NCBI RefSeq assembly: GCF_025965085.1
Contig: NZ_JAOPXP010000193.1
Location: 1 to 50,492 of the forward strand
Length of the DNA: 50,492 nt
Source: Marmoricola sp.
GTDB lineage: Bacteria; Actinomycetota; Actinomycetes; Propionibacteriales; Nocardioidaceae
Direction of reading: 5' to 3'
A program made the position numbers and the translations under genes. The notes beneath the pieces were generated by a model. The model saw only the letters and a list, made by a program, of their open reading frames with translations, did not search any database and had not been told where the DNA came from. Positions 15,775 to 24,099 of this stretch are shown here, piece after piece. How positions within the stretch are numbered: the stretch's first letter is position 1; each line of letters starts with the position of its first letter.

Positions 15775-16901
15775 TTCGCCAGCGCCGACATGATCTCGGC
15801 CGACGGCTTCTGGCCGAGGCTGTCCATCCATGCCTGCTCGAGCGTCGCCTTGGACGCCTTCACCGGGTCGACGGTGACGAAGGCCGGCGCCTCCTTGCCC
15901 ATCAGGGACAGCACGGCGAGGCGCAGCAGGATCTGGCCCTCCAGGTACGGCTTGTCAGCGGCAGCACCGAAGAGGTTCTCGCCCTTCGCGATCTGGAGGT
16001 CGTTCGTCGCGTCGAGATCGTGCGTCACGACCTTGGTGGTCGTGTTGCCTGCGGCGCGCAGGGCGTCGAGGACCCCGGTCGCCGCTGCGCTCCACGACAC
16101 GTAGATGCCGTCGAGATCGGGGTGCTGCGTCAGCATGCCGTTGGCGATCTCCGAGGTTGATCCCTCCGAGGTGAAGCCGGCTTCGGCCGCGATCTTGATG
16201 TCAGGGTGCTCCTGCTCGATCACGGCCTTGAAGTACTGGTCGCGGTTGTTCGTCACGTAGAACTGGGCGTCGTGGAAGATGTAGCCGATCTTGCCCTTGT
16301 CACCGATCGCGTCCGCCATCAGTTCGGCCGCCGCGCGGCCCATGCCGAAGTGATCGCCGGTGACGATGGAGACGTATTCCTTGCCGGCCTTGTAACCCTC
16401 GATGCCGTTGTCCACGAAGAGCAGCTTGACGCCCTTCTGCACCGCGGGACGGAACGCCTCCGCGGCGGATACAGGATCGACGGGCAGCGTCACGATGGCG
16501 TCGGGCGACTTCGACATCGCCGTCTCGACCTGGTCGGCCTGCTTGGCGGCGTCGAACTCCGCCGAGGTGGTGAGCACGATGTCGACGCCCAGCTTCTTGG
16601 CCTCCGCCTCGATGCCCTGCTCCATCGACTTGAACCAGGTCGATGACCCGCCGTGCAGGATCGCGACCTTGTAGCCGGCGGTCTTTGCCTTCTCCAGGTC
16701 CGCCCCGGTCAGCTCCTTCACCGAGTCAGCCGGCGTCGCGGTCTCCCCGTTGGGACCGGTGGTGGCACGAGAGAGATCAAAGTTGCTCGCCTTGGCGTCG
16801 CCCTTGGTGCCGCTGTTGCTGCTGCTACTACCGCAGCCCGCGAACGCCACACACATGGCAGCCAGGGCCGCCACCGCTACTGCCTTCTTGTGCTTGATCA
16901 C
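15771..16901 (-). CDS. Sugar-type ABC substrate-binding lipoprotein, copy 1
   Basis: A 376-residue extracytoplasmic binding protein of the periplasmic-binding-protein/LacI-fold type. A lipobox (VAFAGC, C23) anchors it to the membrane. The start is GTG 16901 preceded by GAGGAG. Typical blocks are GIEAEAKKLGVDI, DAIVTLPVDPV, VSIVTGDHFGMGR and HPDLDGIYVSW. It opens the yhf-type operon and overlaps yhfS, yet no permease or ATPase gene follows. It probably feeds the single ABC permease/ATPase at 25821-28351. It shares much sequence pattern with the second binding protein at 28408-29550 (HDAxFYVTNxRDQxFK). Confidence 0.88.
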   Translation of the reverse strand: MIKHKKAVAVAALAAMCVAFAGCGSSSSNSGTKGDAKASNFDLSRATTGPNGETATPADSVKELTGADLEKAKTAGYKVAILHGGSSTWFKSMEQGIEAEAKKLGVDIVLTTSAEFDAAKQADQVETAMSKSPDAIVTLPVDPVSAAEAFRPAVQKGVKLLFVDNGIEGYKAGKEYVSIVTGDHFGMGRAAAELMADAIGDKGKIGYIFHDAQFYVTNNRDQYFKAVIEQEHPDIKIAAEAGFTSEGSTSEIANGMLTQHPDLDGIYVSWSAAATGVLDALRAAGNTTTKVVTHDLDATNDLQIAKGENLFGAAADKPYLEGQILLRLAVLSLMGKEAPAFVTVDPVKASKATLEQAWMDSLGQKPSAEIMSALAK

Positions 16902-16991
16902 AGCTGCTCCTCGGTTGAAGGTGCGTCCCCGTCGTGGGTTCTGGCCTTATCGTGGCGGCGCCTGCAAGAACCGTCAAGGATTTCGCCAATT

Positions 16992-17012
16992 ATTTGCAAA
17001 ATCAATGCTTGT
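16992..17012. promoter_or_regulatory. Predicted 21-bp DeoR-type operator, site 1
   Basis: ATTTGCA, 7 nt, TGCTTGT: the same GCA-N7-TGC frame as the perfect site at 22335-22355, matching it at 15 of 21 positions when read on the minus strand. It sits about 90 bp upstream of the binding-protein gene. On the minus strand a TTGACG (16972-16977) lies between it and the gene and may be the -35 element, preceded by ATCC as in the promoter at 22303-22332. Confidence 0.6.
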
Positions 17013-17040
17013 TTGTGATCGAAGTCCGCCGGCGGCTTGA

Positions 17041-18693
17041 TCAGCCGTCGATCTTCAGCAACGCCCGCACGCCCGCCCGCGCCGCTGCCGGTTCCTCAGC
17101 GCCGAGGGCGATCTGCGCCGCCTGCTGGCACCCGGTCATGGTGAGCTCGAACAGCGCCGCACGTACGGCCGGGATCGACACCGGCGCCATGGAGAGGGAC
17201 GAGACGCCGACGCCTGCCAGGACGAGGGCCAGCAGTGGGTCGCTGGCAGCCTCGCCGCAGACACTGACCGACTTGCCCGATCGCTTGGCCGCTTCCGCCG
17301 CCATCGAGACCAGGCGCAGCAGGGCCGGCTGCCAGGGGTCGAGGAGCACCGCGAGTTCGTCCAGCTGCCGGTCTGCCGCGAAGGTGTACTGCGCGAGGTC
17401 GTTGGTCCCGATGCTCAGGAAGTCGCACTCCGCCAGCACCCGGTCAGCGGACAGGACCAGCGCCGGGACCTCTGCCATCACTCCGACCTCCCGCAACCCG
17501 TGAGCGCGGGCCTGAGCGACGAAGGAGCGGACCTCGGCCACCGTGGCGACCATCGGCGCCATCACCGCCGCAGTGGCCCCGGCCAGCTGTTCGGCAGTCG
17601 CCACGGCGCGAAGCTGTTCATCGACCAGCTCCTGGTAGTGCGCCGCGATTCGATAGCCGCGGACTCCCAGGGCCGGGTTCGGCTCGTGACCGACGTCCAC
17701 GAAACCAAGGGGCTTGTCCGAGCCCGCATCCAGGGTGCGGAAGACGACGCGGCGCCCGGCGGCGCTGCGCAGGAGTGCGCTGTAGACCTCGACCTGCTCG
17801 TCGAAGCTGGGCGCGTCGTCGCGGTCGAGGAACAGGAACTCCGTCCGGAAAAGGCCGACCCCCTCGCAGTCCGTGGCGGCCAGGACGTCGTGGTCGCCAC
17901 CCAGGTTGGCCAGCAGCGCCACCGGCGTGCCGTCGGCCGTCCGGCCGGGGCCGGCCAGCGCGCCGATCCTGGCCTTGCTGGCCGCGTCGGCCGCCAAGTG
18001 CTCGTCGACCTGTTCTCGAGTGGGTGCGGCCACCACGACACCCGTGCCCCCGTCGAGCAGGACGACGGTGTCGTCCGCCAGCTCGCAGGCGCCGGCACAT
18101 CCGACGACGGCGGGGATGCCCAAGGACTTCGCGACGATGGCCGTGTGTCCGGTGGCGCCGCCTCGCTGAGTCACCAGGCCCACCACCGAAGGGCCGAGCA
18201 CCACGAGGTCGGCGGGTGCGAGCTCGTCGGCCACGATGATCCTCGGCGACCTGGGTGCCACCCGCGAAGGCATCGCGACGCCCAGGACCGACGCCCGGAT
18301 GCGGTAGCTGAGGTCGTCCAGGTCCTCGATGCGATCTGCGAAGTACGGACCGGCGGCTGCGAGCTGCTCACGGAACTCGGAAAAGGAGTCCTCCACCGCG
18401 TCCGTTCGGGTCGAGCCGTCACCGATCCGGCGCTTGATGGCATCAAGCAGGGTGGGATCCCCGACGATCAGCGCCTGCGCCTGCAGCACGGCGGCTATGT
18501 CGTGCGACACCTCCTGCGCCTGGGCCTCGAGATGGGCCGCCACGCTGGCGATCGCACGCTCGACGTCGCCCACGGCGCTCGCGGCGTCTGCGTCGGTTCG
18601 CACGTCAGGCGGCAGTGCCGGTCGTTTACGCAGGACCAGCACCGGCGCCGCGACCGACCCGGGGCTCACGGCGACTCCTTGGAGCTCGCGCAC
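17041..18693 (-). CDS. ptsI: PTS enzyme I (phosphoenolpyruvate-protein phosphotransferase)
   Basis: A 550-residue soluble enzyme that takes phosphate from phosphoenolpyruvate and passes it to HPr. The phosphohistidine is H183 in GGATGHTAIVAKSLGIPAVVG. PEP-binding blocks LFRTEFLFLDRDDAPSF and VSVCGEAASD are present, and the length fits EI without a GAF domain. It starts at GTG 18693, 4 bp after HPr, with GGAGG inside the last HPr codons, so the two are co-translated. No EIIA, EIIB or EIIC gene is in the window. Confidence 0.93.
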   Translation of the reverse strand: MRELQGVAVSPGSVAAPVLVLRKRPALPPDVRTDADAASAVGDVERAIASVAAHLEAQAQEVSHDIAAVLQAQALIVGDPTLLDAIKRRIGDGSTRTDAVEDSFSEFREQLAAAGPYFADRIEDLDDLSYRIRASVLGVAMPSRVAPRSPRIIVADELAPADLVVLGPSVVGLVTQRGGATGHTAIVAKSLGIPAVVGCAGACELADDTVVLLDGGTGVVVAAPTREQVDEHLAADAASKARIGALAGPGRTADGTPVALLANLGGDHDVLAATDCEGVGLFRTEFLFLDRDDAPSFDEQVEVYSALLRSAAGRRVVFRTLDAGSDKPLGFVDVGHEPNPALGVRGYRIAAHYQELVDEQLRAVATAEQLAGATAAVMAPMVATVAEVRSFVAQARAHGLREVGVMAEVPALVLSADRVLAECDFLSIGTNDLAQYTFAADRQLDELAVLLDPWQPALLRLVSMAAEAAKRSGKSVSVCGEAASDPLLALVLAGVGVSSLSMAPVSIPAVRAALFELTMTGCQQAAQIALGAEEPAAARAGVRALLKIDG

Positions 18694-18697
18694 GGAG

Positions 18698-18973
18698 CTA
18701 GTCCTCCCGGTCGAGGTCCTGGCCGAGCAGGGCGCTCAGCTCGTCGAGCGCACCCACTGCGAGCTCGTCCTCGGCGGTCAGGACGACCTCCTCGCCGTAC
18801 CCGACGTGAAGCCCGAGGACGGAGAGGATGCTGCTGGCGACGACAGCGGGGCCGTCAGGGCGACCAATGGTGATGCGATGCGGGTGGGCCGCGGCCGCCC
18901 GGACGAACGCGGCAGCTGGCCGGGCGTGCAAGCCGCTGCTGGATCCGACCTGCACTCGACGCTCGAATGGCAT
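18698..18973 (-). CDS. ptsH: Phosphocarrier protein HPr
   Basis: A 91-residue HPr. H16 in SGLHARPA is the phosphorylation site, and serines 47-48 in VVASSILSVLGL correspond to the regulatory serine region. I chose ATG 18973 with GAGGAA upstream, since it gives the usual HPr N-terminus; a longer in-frame version is unlikely. It heads the HPr-EI pair and has a predicted operator about 35 bp upstream. It may phosphorylate the PRD protein (9936-10340) or a remote enzyme II. Confidence 0.92.
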   Translation of the reverse strand: MPFERRVQVGSSSGLHARPAAAFVRAAAAHPHRITIGRPDGPAVVASSILSVLGLHVGYGEEVVLTAEDELAVGALDELSALLGQDLDRED

Positions 18974-19005
18974 GGTTCCTCTTACCCTTGACGAAGTGCG
19001 CATAT

Positions 19006-19026
19006 TCGCGCAAGAACTTTGCTCAC
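19006..19026. promoter_or_regulatory. Predicted 21-bp DeoR-type operator, site 2
   Basis: TCGCGCA, 7 nt (AGAACTT), TGCTCAC. The right half matches the perfect site in 6 of 7 positions and the GCA-N7-TGC geometry is identical. It is 33 bp upstream of the HPr ATG and about 70 bp downstream of the DeoR-family gene's stop, so it should govern ptsH-ptsI. Confidence 0.6.
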
Positions 19027-19093
19027 TATTGCAGACTTGGACGCATTCGGCTAGCCATACGGGCCTCCATGACCGCCGAGATCTTGACTGGGG

Positions 19094-19870
19094 TCAGCGG
19101 GGCTCGGCGAGGATGACCTTGGTGCCGTGCGCGCGGATGGCAGCCACCTCGTTGGTCCCGTCAGGGGCCGGGTCCGTGATCACGACGTCCACGTCGGACA
19201 GCGGGCACACCTGGGCGAACGCTGCACGACCCAGTTTCGAGTGGTCGGCCACGACGACACGGTTGCGTGCCCGTTGGAGCAGCAGGCTGTTGGTCCGCGC
19301 CTCGAGCTCGTCGAGCAGGGTGAGGCCGGCTGCGGCGGTGATGCCGTCGACCCCGACGACGGTCACGTCCAGATTCACCTTCTCGATGGTGGCGTCCGCA
19401 AAGGGGCCCACCAGCTCCAGTGAGGCCGGCCTGATGAAGCCGCCCGTCATCACCAGGTTGTAGCCCGGCTGCATGGAGAAGTCGTAGGCGATCGCCAGAG
19501 AATTGGTCACGATCGTGACGTCCTTCAACCGGCGCTTCATGAGCTCACGCGCGACGGCGGCCATCGTCGTACCGCCGGTGAGCCCGACCGCCATGCCGGG
19601 CTCGATCAGGTCCACTGCTGCGTTGGCGATCCACTGCTTGCCCTCTTGCTGCTGCCCGATCCGGTGGCGCAGGGGCAGCTCGGAGAAGATCCCTGAGGAT
19701 GTGGCTCCCCCGTGCACCCGCGAGAGCAGGTGCTGGTTGTGCAACTCCTGCAGGTCACGACGCGCCGTGGCCGGAGAGACGTCCATCTCCTCGGCCAGCG
19801 TGTTGACGTCGAGGTCACCATCACGCCCAAGCCGCGTCAGGATGTACTCCCAGCGTTCAGCCTTGCGCAC
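19094..19870 (-). CDS. DeoR/GlpR-family transcriptional regulator
   Basis: A 258-residue sugar-phosphate-responsive regulator. The N-terminal winged HTH (residues 1-55) has LAEEMDVSPATARRDLQELHNQHLLSRVHGG, the DeoR signature. The DeoRC effector domain follows, with GLTGGTTM and VTNSLA, the sugar-phosphate-binding loops. I chose GTG 19870 because GGAGG precedes it with 5-nt spacing; an ATG 30 bp upstream has a poorer site. It sits in the centre of the gene set, between HPr and yhfX2, and is the best candidate for binding the four ATGAGCA-N7-TGCTCAT sites. The effector is presumably a phosphorylated pathway intermediate. Confidence 0.9.
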   Translation of the reverse strand: MRKAERWEYILTRLGRDGDLDVNTLAEEMDVSPATARRDLQELHNQHLLSRVHGGATSSGIFSELPLRHRIGQQQEGKQWIANAAVDLIEPGMAVGLTGGTTMAAVARELMKRRLKDVTIVTNSLAIAYDFSMQPGYNLVMTGGFIRPASLELVGPFADATIEKVNLDVTVVGVDGITAAAGLTLLDELEARTNSLLLQRARNRVVVADHSKLGRAAFAQVCPLSDVDVVITDPAPDGTNEVAAIRAHGTKVILAEPR

Positions 19871-19971
19871 GTGAGCCTCCTTGGTGTTTGAGTACCTCAT
19901 CCCCCCGAGCAGGTTAGCGTCGAAGGCGCGCCTCGCGGGGAAAGCTGACAGGGACTGGTTGGCCGCGCCCG

Positions 19972-21156
19972 TCAGTGCCCCAGCGGCCGGAGCGTGTCGT
20001 CGATGGCGAAGCCGTCACGGTTGAACAGCCCCACGACCTCGGGCGAACCCTGCACGTTCTGGACGACCGCAACCGATGCTCGCGAGACGAACACCTGGGA
20101 GCGGAACGAGTACACCGCGGTGTTGCCGACGGCGACGGGTGCCTCCGTCTCGACGGTGCCGTGGTAGTCGATCGCATCGGGCGGGTTCGGCTGCACACGC
20201 GTCGCCACCGGCCCGTCCCCGTCACCGTAGACGAGAGCGGTCTCGGCCCGGGAGCGCGCGTAGAAGCCACCACCGAGGGTGTTGGCCAGTGGCCCCTCCA
20301 CGTGCGTGACCTCGGTGACGTACACCATGGCGGGGAGCTCCGGCTGGTCGGAGACCGCGTGCAGCGGCGTCTGCCCGAGCAGACAGCTGCCTGGCTCGGC
20401 CTGCGTCGCTCCCGCCGCCGCCAACGTCGGCAGGGTGGCGATGCACGTGGCACTGGGGGCGTTCACAACCGTCACGTCGATACCGAGCCCGCGCAGCCGC
20501 TCGGCGCTGCGCAGCAGCGTGCCGAGGTTCGGGGTCGGCTCGAGGGCAGCGGTCTCCGGGTTCCACAGCACGCAGGGGAACGAGGTCACCCCGATCACCC
20601 GCACCCCGGGCAGGGCGGCGACGGCCTGTGCCGTCTCCTCCAGCGCAGCCTCGGGGATTCCACCGCGCTGGGCAGGGTAGAAGACGTCCTCCGGGCCCTC
20701 GACGCGTAGCAGGATCGACTGCACGACGCCGGCTGCGACCGCTGCACGCGACAGGTTGGCAGCCTGGGCGTAGTTCTGCACGGTGACCTGGTCCGGACTC
20801 ATCTCGATGGCGTGGCCGGCCTCCTTGCGGGGCACCTGGACGAGGTGGCCCAGGTGGCCGATGTCCACACCCGCTCGGTGCAGGACGCGCGCCTCGTCGA
20901 AGTCGACGACGACGGCCTTGGGGATGCCCGCGCGGGCCACGGCCAGCGCCACGACGGGATTGCGCCCCCACTGCTTGGTCATCTGGAACAGCGTGAGCCC
21001 CGCCTCGGCGCCGGCCTTGGCCACGAGACCTGCATTGGCTGCGACCGTGTCCACGTCGACGACATAACAGTTGGAGGGGATCGCCCCCCGCTGGTGCAGC
21101 TTGACGGCCGCGTCGATCAGAGCCGGGTTGCGGCGCTGCGTGACTTCGATGAACAT
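19972..21156 (-). CDS. yhfX: YhfX-type PLP enzyme (alanine racemase fold), copy 2
   Basis: A 394-residue paralogue of the protein at 8759-9946. K61 in MTKQWGRNP is at the identical position, and HAVSDQPELPAMVYVTEV and LGGGFYARSR are shared. The ATG at 21156 follows AGGAG. It lies 39 bp after the SIS gene and 101 bp before the DeoR-family gene, so these may form a small operon driven from the promoter at 22303-22332. Two diverged copies in one regulon suggest two related substrates, or two steps such as opposite stereochemistry. Confidence 0.87.
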   Translation of the reverse strand: MFIEVTQRRNPALIDAAVKLHQRGAIPSNCYVVDVDTVAANAGLVAKAGAEAGLTLFQMTKQWGRNPVVALAVARAGIPKAVVVDFDEARVLHRAGVDIGHLGHLVQVPRKEAGHAIEMSPDQVTVQNYAQAANLSRAAVAAGVVQSILLRVEGPEDVFYPAQRGGIPEAALEETAQAVAALPGVRVIGVTSFPCVLWNPETAALEPTPNLGTLLRSAERLRGLGIDVTVVNAPSATCIATLPTLAAAGATQAEPGSCLLGQTPLHAVSDQPELPAMVYVTEVTHVEGPLANTLGGGFYARSRAETALVYGDGDGPVATRVQPNPPDAIDYHGTVETEAPVAVGNTAVYSFRSQVFVSRASVAVVQNVQGSPEVVGLFNRDGFAIDDTLRPLGH

Positions 21157-21195
21157 CTCGCTCCTGAACCTCGTGAACCGCCGCGACCTGAAGGT

Positions 21196-22245
21196 CTAGG
21201 CAGTGACAATGACGGGCACGGTGTTGCGGAACTCCCCGGGTACGACGCCGTTGCGCGCGGCGAGCTCCGCGGAGAGCAACTGCATCGGCAGCACCTCGAG
21301 GATCGGCCTGAGCGCCGCGGGCGTCGGAGGCAGGCCGACGAACCGGTCGCCCCTGACGCCTTCCCCGTCCTCGGGACCCACCACGACGACCGGCGCGCCG
21401 TAGCTGCGCAGCTCACCCACGAGGTTGTCGTCGAGGGTCCGCACGCCCGGCTGGTCACCGGTGAACACGATCACTGCCGTCTCCGTCGAGATGACCTCGA
21501 CCGCACCGTGCCGGAACTGGGCGCTGCCACTGCCTTCGCAGTTGCGCTTCGCTGCCTCCTTCAGCAGGAGGCCAGTCGCGAACGCACTGGCGATCGAAGC
21601 ACCGCGCCCCACGGCGTAGATCTGCTCGGCCCCGCCGATGTGGTCGGCAACTGCCGGGGTCTCTTCGCTCAGACGGGGGATCTGCTTCTCGATCGTGTCC
21701 GCGACCTGGGAGATGCCCTTGAGTACCTCGTCGACGTCGCCGTCCCCCAGCTCCGCAGCGAGCAGCGCGAGCACCGCAACGGTGGATGAATAGGTCTGCA
21801 CCGCCACGGAGAGGTCGCCATCGCACGCCATGGGGAGGACGAGGTCGGCCGCCGTGGCGACGCTGCTGTCCAGGTTGCGGGTGATCGCGACGGTGGGTAC
21901 GGATGACGGGCGCATCCCTTGGAGTTCGCGCGCCTCGACGGTCTCGCCGGACTGCGAGACGAGCAGGAGAGCCTCGAGGGGACGGCTCAGGTCGGAGAGG
22001 TTCTCCGAGAGGTATCCCGTCTCCTCGATGAGGTGTCCGGGCACCGCTGCATCCAGCAGCCGCCGGGTGGCCTGCAGCGCGAAGAGCGAGGCGCCCATTC
22101 CGCTGGAGTGGACGACCTTCCCCCGCAGCAGGTCGTGCGCCCCGCCGAGCAGCGTCCGCCCTCCCTGGCTGCCGTAGACGTCGACCACCCGACGCAGCGC
22201 GTCGGGCTGGGCGTCGATGTTCTGCAGGAAGGTGTTGCTCGTCAA
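21196..22245 (-). CDS. SIS-domain sugar-phosphate isomerase/deaminase
   Basis: A protein of about 349 residues with two tandem SIS domains, like the C-terminal half of GlmS, the fructoselysine-6-P deglycase FrlB or AgaS. Domain 1 has VHSSGMGASLFAL and LLVSQSGETVEA, the sugar-phosphate serine loops. Domain 2 has IYAVGRGASIASA and RHGAVEVI, then the catalytic-type end AARNGV near the C-terminus. The start is uncertain: TTG 22245 has a GGTGGGGAAG site, while a GTG at 22281 would add 12 residues. It is preceded by a recognisable promoter and a perfect operator. Such proteins release or shift the amino group of amino-sugar phosphates or fructosamine phosphates, a strong hint about the pathway substrate. 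Confidence 0.85.
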   Translation of the reverse strand: MTSNTFLQNIDAQPDALRRVVDVYGSQGGRTLLGGAHDLLRGKVVHSSGMGASLFALQATRRLLDAAVPGHLIEETGYLSENLSDLSRPLEALLLVSQSGETVEARELQGMRPSSVPTVAITRNLDSSVATAADLVLPMACDGDLSVAVQTYSSTVAVLALLAAELGDGDVDEVLKGISQVADTIEKQIPRLSEETPAVADHIGGAEQIYAVGRGASIASAFATGLLLKEAAKRNCEGSGSAQFRHGAVEVISTETAVIVFTGDQPGVRTLDDNLVGELRSYGAPVVVVGPEDGEGVRGDRFVGLPPTPAALRPILEVLPMQLLSAELAARNGVVPGEFRNTVPVIVTA

Positions 22246-22302
22246 TTTGCTTCCCCACCTCAGAGGTTGGCGGCACTTCACTCAGCGCCACCCTGAAACC
22301 AA

Positions 22303-22332
22303 ACAGTAAGACCCATCCCGGATATCAGTCAA
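22303..22332 (-). promoter_or_regulatory. Predicted promoter of the SIS-yhfX2 genes
   Basis: On the minus strand TTGACT (22327-22332) and TACTGT (22303-22308, fitting TAnnnT) are separated by 18 bp. The predicted operator at 22335-22355 begins two bases upstream of the -35 element, so the regulator should touch polymerase directly. Confidence 0.5.
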
Positions 22333-22334
22333 GG

Positions 22335-22355
22335 ATGAGCATAAATTTTGCTCAT
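22335..22355. promoter_or_regulatory. Perfect 21-bp DeoR-type operator, site 3
   Basis: ATGAGCA, 7 nt (TAAATTT), TGCTCAT: a perfect 7+7+7 inverted repeat in an AT-rich island between the SIS gene and the end of the SDR gene. It is the best copy of the element and defines the motif used to find the three others. It lies next to the -35 box of the SIS promoter. Confidence 0.75.
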
Positions 22356-22364
22356 ATTTGTCAA

Positions 22365-23150
22365 TCAGTGCTGCCCCACCGAGGAACCGCCGTCCATGAC
22401 GAGCACGCTGCCGTTGCAGTAGGAGGCTTCGTCGGAGGCCATGAACAGGCAGCCGTTCGCGATCTCCGCCGGGTCCGCAGGACGACCTGCGGGCGTGTGT
22501 CGCCGGGCAGTCTCGGGGTCGCCGAAGTCGTCCAGAGCCCCTGCGGCAAGGGGCGTCTGGACGTAGCCAGGCGCGATGCAATTGGCGCGGACACCACGGT
22601 CGCCGTACGTCGTTGCGGTGCTGCGCGTCAGGCTGATGACCCCTGCCTTGGCCGCCGCGTAGGCGTGCGCCGCCGTCGTACCCAGGAACCCCGAGATGCT
22701 GGAGATGTTGACGATCGCGCCCCCGCCCGCGGCAACCATGGCCGGCAGCACGAGTCTGCTCATGCCGGACACCGAGCCCAGGTTGATGTCGAGCACGTGT
22801 CGCCAGTCCTCGTCGGTGGTGGCGATGACGTCCCCCATGCTGCCGGGCCGACGTCCGAGGTAGGAGTAGCCGACTCCGGCGGCGTTCACGAGCACGTCGA
22901 CGCTCTCGAGCCAGCTCGTGGCGTGGTCGACTGCCCGGACGCGGTCCTCCTCGACCGAGAGATCGGCAGCGACGACGCCGACGACGCCGTCACCGATCTC
23001 GTCCGCGCAGTCGCGGAGCTTGCTCTCGGTCCACCCGACCAGGACCACCCTCGCGCCCTCGTCAACGAACCGGTGGGCGGTCGCGCGTCCGATCCCGGAG
23101 CCACCCCCGGTGATGAGTGCCGTGCGACCTTCGAGCCTGCGATCAGCCAA
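22365..23150 (-). CDS. Short-chain dehydrogenase/reductase
   Basis: A 261-residue classical SDR. The NAD(P) loop TGGGSGIG lies at 14-21, NAAG at 89-92, and the catalytic serine near 151 with Y164-A-A-A-K168. The C-terminal MDGGSS is typical. It starts at TTG 23150, preceded by GGAGAAGG, and overlaps the PTE-family gene by 8 bp. It is the last gene of the M20-ABC-yhf operon and probably oxidises or reduces a sugar-derived hydroxyl. Confidence 0.9.
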   Translation of the reverse strand: MADRRLEGRTALITGGGSGIGRATAHRFVDEGARVVLVGWTESKLRDCADEIGDGVVGVVAADLSVEEDRVRAVDHATSWLESVDVLVNAAGVGYSYLGRRPGSMGDVIATTDEDWRHVLDINLGSVSGMSRLVLPAMVAAGGGAIVNISSISGFLGTTAAHAYAAAKAGVISLTRSTATTYGDRGVRANCIAPGYVQTPLAAGALDDFGDPETARRHTPAGRPADPAEIANGCLFMASDEASYCNGSVLVMDGGSSVGQH

Positions 23151-24099
23151 GACCTTCTCCTTCGGTGAGGGGCTCCCCCGCCGCGGGCTGTGCCCCGGTC
23201 AGGAAGCGGATGGGGTTCTCACGGGTCAGCAGCCGGACTGTCGCCTCGTCGACCCCCGCCTCCCGCAGTCGCGGCAGGAAGGAGTTGAACAGATGGCCGT
23301 AGCCACCGGTGGGGCGACTCAGATAGCTGTCGCGCGAGATGTCGTTGGAGAGCAGTGCCCGGTCGGCGTGGCCGGACGCGATCAGATCCAGCAGACAGGC
23401 GAGTCGCACCTCGTCGCTCTGGAAGCTGGTCTTGCCGATCGTGTCGAAGGCGACGTACGCCCCCGCAGCAGCGATCTGCTCGTGGACGGTGCGATCGCTG
23501 TGCAGGTCCTGGTGCCCGATGCTGACGCGGCCGGGATCGAGGCCCTCTCCGCCGCAGAGCAGGTCGAGCTGTGCCAGCCCCCCGACACCGTCCTGGGCAT
23601 GGGTCGCAACCGAGACGTCGCACGCCTTTGCTGCCCGGGCGGCGGCTCGCAGGCACTTCTCCTCGGCCGGCGTCGGCACGTGGCCATGGCTGCCGATCTC
23701 ACCCAGCAGACCGGCACGAACGTCGGTGCCGTCCATCCCGACGAGCACATCAGCGACCAGTGTCTCCGTCAGCCCGTCCAGGTCGAGCTGGTCGACCTCG
23801 GCAGGATGGAAGGGCTCCCAGTAGTGCCCGGTGGCCGCGATGACCACGACGCCGGTCCGCTCCGAAAGCTGGCGCAGTCCGGCCGCGTTCCGCCCCATGT
23901 TCCGTCCGCTGAGCTCGATGAGCGCTCCGAGGCCGCCGGTCCGGCGCAGCTCGGTCAACTCATGACCGATGCGCCGCTCCTCGCCGAGCACCACCTGGCC
24001 CTCCTCCCGCTCCAGGGTGAGGAAGAGATGCTCGTGTGCGAGCACCGCGCCCTTGACCGCCGACAGGTCGACCGGCCCGGTCACCGACTGCACCGTCAT
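23143..24099 (-). CDS. php: Phosphotriesterase-family metal hydrolase (Php/YhfV-like)
   Basis: A 318-residue amidohydrolase-superfamily TIM barrel with a binuclear metal site. Ligands are H22 and H24 (AHEHLF), the bridging position E134 (LLGEIGSHG), then ATHAQDG, SIGHQD and the catalytic aspartate in LLSNDISRD. The bridging residue is Glu, as in PTE homology proteins, rather than carboxylated Lys. It begins in an ATGA overlap with the yhfT2 stop. Relatives act as lactonases, esterases or amidohydrolases; the substrate here is unknown. Confidence 0.88.
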   Translation of the reverse strand: MTVQSVTGPVDLSAVKGAVLAHEHLFLTLEREEGQVVLGEERRIGHELTELRRTGGLGALIELSGRNMGRNAAGLRQLSERTGVVVIAATGHYWEPFHPAEVDQLDLDGLTETLVADVLVGMDGTDVRAGLLGEIGSHGHVPTPAEEKCLRAAARAAKACDVSVATHAQDGVGGLAQLDLLCGGEGLDPGRVSIGHQDLHSDRTVHEQIAAAGAYVAFDTIGKTSFQSDEVRLACLLDLIASGHADRALLSNDISRDSYLSRPTGGYGHLFNSFLPRLREAGVDEATVRLLTRENPIRFLTGAQPAAGEPLTEGEGLG

